The position numbers and the translations under genes are program-made. A DNA stretch of 14,433 bases from Bacteroidota bacterium (GTDB lineage: Bacteria; Bacteroidota; Rhodothermia; Rhodothermales; UBA10348). The stretch covers positions 1 through 14,433 of the forward strand of contig JAAZVD010000013.1 in assembly GCA_018623785.1 (NCBI GenBank), in the 5' to 3' direction. The stretch's first letter is position 1. Every line of letters starts with the position of its first letter. Below the pieces are notes generated by a model. It had not been told where the DNA came from, did no database searches, and worked only from the letters and a program-made list of their open reading frames with translations. This document shows, one piece after another, positions 7,214-12,592 of this stretch.

Positions 7214-8875
7214 ATGACTCCTGTGGGATTTCCCCATCGCTTCATCGTGATCCTTCTGATGGGCTGGCTGTGTGCGTACCCGGCCATGGCCCAATCGAAG
7301 GAGGGCCCCGTTATCGGTGTGGACTGGGCGGCACCCGATGATTTCAGAGATGCCGCCAGCGATCTCGTGGAAATAGCCGAAGTCGGCTTTTCTGCCGTTC
7401 GCATGCCTCCGGTATTCGACGAAGAATTCTATACCCTTGCCGACAGGCTGGGTCTGACCCTGTATATCGAACTTCCGCTCGTTCAGCGTTCTGTGCGGGA
7501 ATTGCGCACCGATGTGGCCGGCATTGATTCGTTGTTGGGATTGGTTCTTGATGCCGGTCGCGGACATGTCGCAGCCGGTCCCATCGGCATTACCCGCCTC
7601 TCGGATACGCGATCGCCGGGAGGGTGTGACGCCATACGGCAGGTCGCACAGCGCATCCAGGCTGCCGGCCGTCAGGCCTACTATACATCGTCTTTCTCCC
7701 ATTCTGATCGCTGTCGTAATACCGTCGACTTCGTTTTGCTCGATGTCCTGACTCCGTATGGTACGTCGCAGACCGTGGTGTCCTCGGTCGATTTGGCAGC
7801 GCAATCGGGGTCCGGACGCATGGGCATCACGGGCCTTGGCGCGGCGGTGTCGCAACCGCAGGCGCAAGGCTGGCTCCACGAGGGCAGTGCAACGGCGCAG
7901 GCACGCTTCATGGAATCGTCCCTCAACCAGGTCGCCTACTCTAACCTGTCCCATGTATTCGTGCACCGGTGGCGTGACCAACTCCTGGATACCTCCGTGT
8001 TGCCCGATCCGTGGGGTCGCAACTACGGACTTTACACGTCAGAATCCGACCCCCGTCCCGCACTCCAGGTCGTACGGGGCATACTCCGTGGTCTTCAGGA
8101 TACGTTTGCTTTCGACGCGGGGCAGCCCGCCGATCCGGGACGCCCGTGGTTTCCGGCACTGGGCTGGCTCATGATTACACTGACTGCGTTTCTCTACGCT
8201 GGAAGTCCCCGTTTTCGGACCATGATTCCACGGTATTTCTTTGCCCATGGGTTTTTCCGGAATGCGGTGCGAGAGGCACGCGAGGTCTTGCCACTGACGT
8301 CGACGGCCATCCTTACGGTCATTGGTCTCTCGGTCGGTCTGATCGCAACGCTTGTCATAACGGGGCTCAAGGATCTGCCCCTTAGTATCCATTGGTATCG
8401 GTTACTCAGCCCTGGATCGCGCACTTCCTTGACGGCCATCATGAATGAGCCCTTGATCCTTACCGTCCTGATTGGCAGTACAACGCTTCTTTTTACTTCC
8501 CTCTGGATGGGGTGCTGGATGGTCGCAGCGAGCCGCCGAGCGCGCTTGCTCCCGAGTCAGGCCCTCATGCTTGCCTCATGGCCCCGTTGGCAGGTCCTGC
8601 TGCTCTTATTGATCGCAATGACGCTGGAGGCTACTCCGGGCGTGCCACTCTGGGCGCTGCTGTGCTTGAGCAGTGTCTGGTTTGGAACCGCCTTGTGGGC
8701 AACCTTTCGTACATCGTACGATCTCTACAAGGTCACCGGAATATCTCCCTTGGCGGCAAGTCTGGTTTGGCTGATGCACCCCCTCGTCATGGCAGTCTTC
8801 CTGCTCGTTGGCTGGAGCTTGATGCACTGGGACGAGGTCCGCTTTGCATGGCATTTGTTGATGGCAGCCTGGTAG
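7214..8875 (+). CDS. Secreted glycosidase-like TIM barrel fused to a multi-pass membrane domain
   Basis: Not a recognised named gene. The 553-residue product starts with a signal peptide (hydrophobic FIVILLMGWLCAYPAMA, cleavage near AMA|QS). Residues about 30-290 resemble the TIM barrel of GH2-type glycosidases: GFSAVRMPPVFDEEFYTLAD, then ADRLGLTLYIELPL (76-89), and near the end YGLYTSESDPRPALQVVRG, the usual barrel end. The strand that normally carries the nucleophile (ITEYGA type) reads ITGLGA at 205-210, and I see no NE acid/base motif, so catalysis is doubtful. From about residue 312 to 540 there are roughly six transmembrane segments, recalling a Yip1-like domain. The barrel would be periplasmic and the helices in the inner membrane. 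An upstream in-frame TTG (7163) would add 17 residues ahead of the signal peptide and is less likely. It converges on the next gene with an 18-nt gap. Confidence 0.8.
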   Translation: MTPVGFPHRFIVILLMGWLCAYPAMAQSKEGPVIGVDWAAPDDFRDAASDLVEIAEVGFSAVRMPPVFDEEFYTLADRLGLTLYIELPLVQRSVRELRTDVAGIDSLLGLVLDAGRGHVAAGPIGITRLSDTRSPGGCDAIRQVAQRIQAAGRQAYYTSSFSHSDRCRNTVDFVLLDVLTPYGTSQTVVSSVDLAAQSGSGRMGITGLGAAVSQPQAQGWLHEGSATAQARFMESSLNQVAYSNLSHVFVHRWRDQLLDTSVLPDPWGRNYGLYTSESDPRPALQVVRGILRGLQDTFAFDAGQPADPGRPWFPALGWLMITLTAFLYAGSPRFRTMIPRYFFAHGFFRNAVREAREVLPLTSTAILTVIGLSVGLIATLVITGLKDLPLSIHWYRLLSPGSRTSLTAIMNEPLILTVLIGSTTLLFTSLWMGCWMVAASRRARLLPSQALMLASWPRWQVLLLLLIAMTLEATPGVPLWALLCLSSVWFGTALWATFRTSYDLYKVTGISPLAASLVWLMHPLVMAVFLLVGWSLMHWDEVRFAWHLLMAAW

Positions 8876-8909
8876 GCAGGCTACACTTACCGGTCAGCGG
8901 GAGCCTACC
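8871..8909. other. Inverted repeat at the convergent gene ends
   Basis: GGTAGGC (8871-8877) and GCCTACC (8903-8909) form a 7-bp stem around a 25-nt loop that spans both stop codons of the convergent genes. No T-run follows on either strand. It might act as a weak bidirectional transcription end; that is inference. Confidence 0.25.
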
Positions 8910-9889
8910 GAAAGGTCCACGCCTGCCTTCTGCCCATCCCCACCGGCCTCGTTTCGGCGGCGTTCCGTATCCCAGAGTCGATCAGCCAGGTCGTAGAAGG
9001 GCTGCTTGTGGTGCATCCATCCAAAATGCAGGGCATACGGGGTGACCCACATGAAATCCCCCTTGCCTGGAAGCCGGGTAAAAAAGCGTACGAGAGTATC
9101 CCGGATCGCATCAAAAGGCAATCCGCGAAGGCCGTGTACGAAGTCGTCTGCATAGTGACGACACCGGACCGTGTGGAAGTCCCGGTCATGGTCCACAAAG
9201 CCCTCGATGAAGTCCAGCTGCGGACTGTCCTGCCCCTGGAACCAATCGAATACAGGAAGATCCAGATAACTCATGGCCATAGCCATGCTCCATTCGCAGC
9301 TCTCCTCGGTGCGTCCCTCGTCAAGCCGACTCCGGAAGTGCGTTTCGTGCCGACGCGCCAGGAAGTCGCGTGCAGCTGTCATGGCCTCGCCGACCATGCG
9401 TTCACCAGCACTATAGATCATACCCGCCTGAACGCGCGGCAAATAGGTCAACCCGAACCGCTGCATCGTCCGCCGCCGGCGATCCAGCAGGCGATCCAGC
9501 AGGATACCAGCACCTTTGGGCCCACCGAACCAGAAATCAGCCTTATGCAGCCCAGTGGCAGTAAAGTCATACCCAACCAGGCGGGCCCACAAGGGGTCAG
9601 GATTTCGGCACCAGACGATGTCCGAATCCACGTATAAGTTGCGTTCAAACGGCCGAAACCTGTCCAGGTGGTGTTTGAAACCTACGATGGACTGATGTGC
9701 TTCGGGTAGCTCTTCGAGCACCGCAAACAGGGAATCCAGACCCAACTCTTTCAGTCGGTCAATCTGGGATCGATCGGCATAGAGCGCTACCGGCCGCCGG
9801 GTATCATGACGCCTGAGCGTCAGGACCGAGGCTACGGCGTGACGCAAATACTTCTCTGATCCGTACGTGTGGAGTACGTAGCCTTCCAC
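8894..9889 (-). CDS. GT-A-fold glycosyltransferase, GT8-like
   Basis: The 331-residue cytoplasmic protein has no signal peptide or membrane segment. Its N-terminus (YVLHTYGSEKYLRHAVASV) and the following PVALYAD look like the nucleotide-binding half of a GT-A fold. RNLYVDSDIVW places a DxD-type metal and sugar-nucleotide motif at D88-S89-D90, the hallmark of GT8 and related nucleotide-diphospho-sugar transferases. A QAGMIYSAGER segment around the middle and FGWMHHKQPFYDLADRLW near the C-terminus fit the acceptor half and a late His-containing motif. Donor and acceptor cannot be named. The frame has no ATG; it starts with GTG at 9889, and no SD is visible. It is the last gene of the minus-strand cluster, 88 nt after the MlaC-like gene. 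The fold call is fairly secure; the exact family is not. Confidence 0.78.
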   Translation of the reverse strand: MEGYVLHTYGSEKYLRHAVASVLTLRRHDTRRPVALYADRSQIDRLKELGLDSLFAVLEELPEAHQSIVGFKHHLDRFRPFERNLYVDSDIVWCRNPDPLWARLVGYDFTATGLHKADFWFGGPKGAGILLDRLLDRRRRTMQRFGLTYLPRVQAGMIYSAGERMVGEAMTAARDFLARRHETHFRSRLDEGRTEESCEWSMAMAMSYLDLPVFDWFQGQDSPQLDFIEGFVDHDRDFHTVRCRHYADDFVHGLRGLPFDAIRDTLVRFFTRLPGKGDFMWVTPYALHFGWMHHKQPFYDLADRLWDTERRRNEAGGDGQKAGVDLSVGSR

Positions 9890-9977
9890 GTGAGGCGACC
9901 GCGTTGAACAACATGATTCCGTGATCGCAAGCGAACGCAGGCTGTCTATGATTGTTCGTCTGTCGTGCTTTTCGACG

Positions 9978-10613
9978 TCAGGACTGGGAACGGTTCTGTT
10001 CGAGGCGCTTGTTCAAATTGTCCATGAGTGCGTCAAAGCCACGCTTTCGAATGTAGGACTGGAAGGAGCGGCTGTAGCCTTCTACTGTGCTGACCTCATC
10101 AAGTATGACATCGGTGGCAAGCCAGGTTTTGTCGGCCCGCTGGAGTTTGTATTCGACGGTGGTCGGGACCTCCTTGTAAACGGTCGTCGTCATCACGTGC
10201 GCCTCGTTGCCCGAGACCGTAATGTCCTCGTAGGTAACCGCCGCGCGGTAGATGTCTACATCGCCCAGGCTCTGGTAGCGCACGATTTCAGAGAAAACCG
10301 CTACGAACTCCTGCTGACGCGCCTCAGAGAGCTCATCCCAGTGCCGCCCAAGCGCGGCACGGCCCATCGCGCCGAAGTCGAACATGCTATTGACGGCCTC
10401 CCGGAGCGCATCCATCTGCGCTTCGCTCAACTCGTCGTCCTGTCCCAGGATAGCCTTGATCTCGGTCTCGCGCTCTTCGAGCATATCCCGTATGGCTTCG
10501 CTCTCGGTAGCCTGACGCGCCATGGCCGCAGGGACGATAGCCGATGGGACCACGGCACTGACGAAAAGAAGCGTCAACAGGACGGTATGAGTGTGTAGTC
10601 GGATGGACATCAT
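9978..10613 (-). CDS. MlaC/Ttg2D-like periplasmic phospholipid-binding protein
   Basis: MlaC proteins ferry phospholipid between the outer membrane and an inner membrane MlaFEDB-type ABC complex. This 211-residue product has a signal peptide (hydrophobic stretch to about residue 31, AMA|RQ), then an acidic helix and the family core: FDFGAMGRAALGRHWDEL, QQEFVAVFSEIV, a beta-sheet part ending in ADKTWLATDVILDEVS, and the closing segment GYSRSFQSYIRKRGFDALMD followed by NLNKRL. This matches the usual MlaC layout and length. No MlaE, MlaF or MlaD gene lies in this window, so any transporter partner must be encoded elsewhere. It follows the TolC-type gene by 57 nt, suggesting co-transcription. Two ATG codons are adjacent at the start (10613 and 10610). 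Confidence 0.85.
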   Translation of the reverse strand: MMSIRLHTHTVLLTLLFVSAVVPSAIVPAAMARQATESEAIRDMLEERETEIKAILGQDDELSEAQMDALREAVNSMFDFGAMGRAALGRHWDELSEARQQEFVAVFSEIVRYQSLGDVDIYRAAVTYEDITVSGNEAHVMTTTVYKEVPTTVEYKLQRADKTWLATDVILDEVSTVEGYSRSFQSYIRKRGFDALMDNLNKRLEQNRSQS

Positions 10614-10670
10614 GGTCAGTCGGTCAGGGCTATTTCGCCCATTGAGGTGGTAGTGACAGGTACTGCCTCT
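10614..10670 (-). other. Paired hairpins between tolC-type and mlaC-type genes
   Basis: Read on the minus strand, the 57-nt intercistronic stretch can form two stems. The first pairs GAGGCAGTA with a TACCACCTC-like arm using G-U pairs. The second is GGGC with GCCC around a GAAATA loop. Neither is followed by a U-run, so they look like mRNA processing or stability elements rather than terminators. Confidence is low. Confidence 0.25.
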
Positions 10671-12071
10671 TTATAATCCAAGGAGCATGCCATTCTGCAT
10701 GGCAGTGCGCAGCTGTCCGGCTTTTTTCAACAGGCGAATGACGGCTTTGTTGAAGTCGAATACGGCCTGCTCCCTTTCGGCCTGCAAGCTCAGGTTGTCT
10801 CGCACGGCACGGACCAGATTTTCTGTATCTCCCAGGTCCAGGTCGAAATTGATCTGCTCATCCCGCAGCCACCGTTTCGAAATGAGGAGCGCTTCCTCTC
10901 GAGCCGAGACCGCTGCCCGGGCAATGAGCACACGACGGTAGGCCTCTTCCACCTCAAAGAGCACCAGCTGCCGCAGGCCCTCCGCTTGGCTTCGAACCTC
11001 GGCATGTTCAGCTTCAGCCTGCTGCACAGTAGCCCGCGTCTGCGAGAAATTCAGATTCTGCCGTAGGGCAAATCCAGCCTGTAGGCCCCGAGAAAGAAAG
11101 GGATCACCGACGAAGGGGTTACGCTGCCGCTCCCTACCGGGTGCGTAGGCCCACTTGCCGGATAGCCCCAGAAACAGTTTTGGATAGTAGTCTGACCGGG
11201 CTACCTCGACCAAGGATTCCCGGGCCAGCACACCCGCTTGTACACCGGCCAGTTCAGGTCGGTCTGCGATCGCCATCGTCTGCCATTCTTCCAAGGGTCC
11301 CAGCTCCATGTCGATAGGCTCAAGAGCTAGAGCATCGGCCTCGACCGTCTGGCCCTCCGGGAGGAAGAGCTGTCGGGCCAAGGCTGTACGAGCCAGTTTG
11401 CGGCTCTCGTTGACTTCAATCACGCGTTGCAGGAACTCCTGCTCGGTAATCTCGACCTGGAACAGGTCGGCGTAATCCACATCGGAGGCGCCTTCTTCAA
11501 GGAGTCGGTCGATTTCCTGCCTGGCCTGCTCCACGATATCGCCGGCCTCCCGGGTAAGCCTTCCGAGGGCGTCGGCCAGCTGCAGGCTGTAGTACAGCTC
11601 GGCGGTTCGTTCCAGCACGTCGTTCTCCGTCATCCGGACACCGGCTGCTCCTACGTCCACACCGGCACGGGCCGCATCGATCGAGGAACCAAGCTGCCCC
11701 CACGTCCACAAAGGCTGGACGGCTTCGAACTCGATGCGATTGAAGGGAGAGAGATCATCCCAGTCATTGCGTACATCCGGGTCCAAGTAGAGACGATCAG
11801 CCGGCGTATTGTTGGGATTGTCGATGGCCGGTGCGACCGAGTGGGCCGACGTAGCTGAAAACTCGGTCAGGAACCGGGAGGCACGTGCCAGGGACAGGCG
11901 CGCATGCGCATACGCCTGTTTTGCTTCGGAAGCGTCCACTTCCGGGCTGGCTTCAAGGGAACGCTCGAGGGCGCCCTCCAGAGTGACCCGCAGCGTGTCT
12001 AAAGCCTGCCCCGCGGCACGATGGGGGAGCATGATCAGAGCGAGAAACAGAAGAATGAACGGCGTGCGCAC
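10671..12071 (-). CDS. TolC-family outer membrane efflux channel
   Basis: TolC proteins form trimeric outer membrane channels with a long periplasmic alpha-helical barrel, used by RND or ABC exporters and type I secretion. The 466-residue product has a signal peptide (FILLFLALIMLPHRAAG|QA), then the internally duplicated OEP pattern. The first half has LEGALERSLEASPEVDASEA and VQPLWTWGQLGSSIDAARAG with the helix ERTAELYYSLQLAD. The second half has DRPELAGVQAGVLARESLVE, DYYPKLFLGLSG, ALRQNLNFSQTRATVQQA and a final long helix with EEAYRRVLIARAAV and NLSLQAEREQAVFDFNKAVIRL. The start is GTG at 12071, chosen because it opens directly into the signal peptide. No adaptor or inner membrane pump gene is adjacent. 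The neighbouring MlaC-like gene suggests a role in envelope lipid handling or efflux, which is inference. Confidence 0.9.
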   Translation of the reverse strand: MRTPFILLFLALIMLPHRAAGQALDTLRVTLEGALERSLEASPEVDASEAKQAYAHARLSLARASRFLTEFSATSAHSVAPAIDNPNNTPADRLYLDPDVRNDWDDLSPFNRIEFEAVQPLWTWGQLGSSIDAARAGVDVGAAGVRMTENDVLERTAELYYSLQLADALGRLTREAGDIVEQARQEIDRLLEEGASDVDYADLFQVEITEQEFLQRVIEVNESRKLARTALARQLFLPEGQTVEADALALEPIDMELGPLEEWQTMAIADRPELAGVQAGVLARESLVEVARSDYYPKLFLGLSGKWAYAPGRERQRNPFVGDPFLSRGLQAGFALRQNLNFSQTRATVQQAEAEHAEVRSQAEGLRQLVLFEVEEAYRRVLIARAAVSAREEALLISKRWLRDEQINFDLDLGDTENLVRAVRDNLSLQAEREQAVFDFNKAVIRLLKKAGQLRTAMQNGMLLGL

Positions 12072-12134
12072 AGGCGTTTTGGGTATGGATCGGGGCAGCT
12101 ATGGGGATAAACGTCTTCGACGGGGTTCATGTTC

Positions 12135-12165
12135 TTGACGCGGACAGGCTCAGTGGGGTAACTTG
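12135..12165 (+). promoter_or_regulatory. Candidate promoter for the riboswitch-receptor transcript
   Basis: TTGACG (12135-12140) and TAACTT(G) (12159-12165) are separated by 18 nt, close to a sigma70-type -35/-10 pair. Transcription would begin near 12172, about 60 nt before the riboswitch closing stem. The sequence is in the right place and orientation, but I cannot score it. Confidence 0.35.
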
Positions 12166-12183
12166 TCGTTCGCTCTTTGTCAA
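12156..12183 (-). promoter_or_regulatory. Candidate divergent promoter for the tolC-type operon
   Basis: On the minus strand a perfect TTGACA (12183-12178) is followed 16 nt later by TTACCC (12161-12156), a poor -10 element. It overlaps the candidate plus-strand -10 box. It is weak evidence, listed because it is the only such match upstream of the minus-strand cluster. Confidence 0.2.
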
Positions 12184-12234
12184 TCGTTCGACGGACGCGA
12201 TGCCCGGGAGAGGCTCCCGGCACCGCAGGGAATC

Positions 12235-12439
12235 CGGACCGAAACCGCGCTTTACGGTATTTTTTACGCCGTATGAAGGTGTTTCGGAGTAGCCGGAGCT
12301 GTGCCCGCAACTGTACCTAACGGGTCATGCCTCACGGATCGATTCTACCACTGATGTTTTGTGTTGCCATCGGGGCGCATCGGGAAGGTAGTTCGAGAGG
12401 GGACATGGCATAACCGTTATAAGCCAGGAGACCGGTCCG
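12235..12439 (+). promoter_or_regulatory. Cobalamin (B12) riboswitch aptamer
   Basis: The RNA binds adenosyl- or other cobalamins and usually switches off B12 uptake genes when cobalamin is plentiful. The conserved core CCGGAGCTG with GCCCGCAACTGTA, a CACTGATG segment, the ATCGGGAAGG stretch and the B12 box AAGCCAGGAGACC appear in the canonical order. CGGACCG (12235-12241) is exactly complementary to CGGTCCG (12433-12439) and closes the domain as stem P1. The 205-nt size is typical. It lies upstream of a BtuB-like receptor, the classic target, and a terminator hairpin follows at 12554, giving an expression platform. Confidence 0.95.
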
Positions 12440-12455
12440 ACGAATGGTGTCCACT

Positions 12456-12473
12456 ACCTCCGGGAACAGAGGT
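12456..12473 (+). other. Candidate antiterminator element after the aptamer
   Basis: ACCTC (12456-12460) pairs with GAGGT (12469-12473) in a small hairpin. The same GAGGT could instead pair with ACCTC at 12562-12566 inside the terminator 5' arm. AGACC of the B12 box (12429-12433) could likewise pair with GGTCT at 12555-12559. These are candidate alternative pairings only, five base pairs each. Confidence 0.25.
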
Positions 12474-12532
12474 GCCGGCATCGAAACGCTGCATGTGTCG
12501 TGCCTCACTGTCTCCGTAGTTCAGCAGGGAGC

Positions 12533-12592
12533 ATGGGTCTTTTGTGGTTGATCGGGTCTGTACCTCGCAGAGGAACAGGCCCTTTTTTGTGA
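12533..12592 (+). CDS. Possible 19-codon leader ORF coupled to the receptor
   Basis: ATG 12533 opens a 19-codon frame (MGLLWLIGSVPRRGTGPFL) that reads through the terminator hairpin and stops at TGA 12590-12592. That stop overlaps the receptor's GTG start as GTGA, the usual geometry of translational coupling. A purine-rich GGGAG sits immediately before the ATG, probably too close to be a good SD. A ribosome here would melt the hairpin. The ORF is too short to be supported by coding statistics and may be chance. Confidence 0.2.
   Translation: MGLLWLIGSVPRRGTGPFL
12554..12588 (+). terminator. Riboswitch expression-platform terminator, also covering the SD
   Basis: GGGTCTGT (12554-12561) pairs with ACAGGCCC (12575-12582), with one G-U pair. 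Above an A-A mismatch, CCTC (12563-12566) pairs with GAGG (12570-12573) around a GCA loop. Six T (12583-12588) follow, and the receptor GTG begins at the very next base. The purine-rich AGAGGAA (12569-12575), the likeliest SD, is locked in the 3' arm, so folding could block both transcription and translation. Confidence 0.85.

Noticed and set aside
6722..7981. 419-codon ORF on the minus strand
   Set aside because: It spans the end of ftsZ, the terminator and the start of the glycosidase-like gene in antisense; its Arg/His-rich translation shows no domain or signal, so it is a shadow frame.
9921..10598. 225-codon plus-strand ORF
   Set aside because: It is antisense to the MlaC-like gene, which has a signal peptide and clear family motifs; the plus frame has neither.
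12201..12222. GC-rich hairpin GGGAG/CTCCC upstream of the riboswitch, considered as a terminator
   Set aside because: No T-run on either side and no gene ending nearby; it may only be part of the leader RNA.
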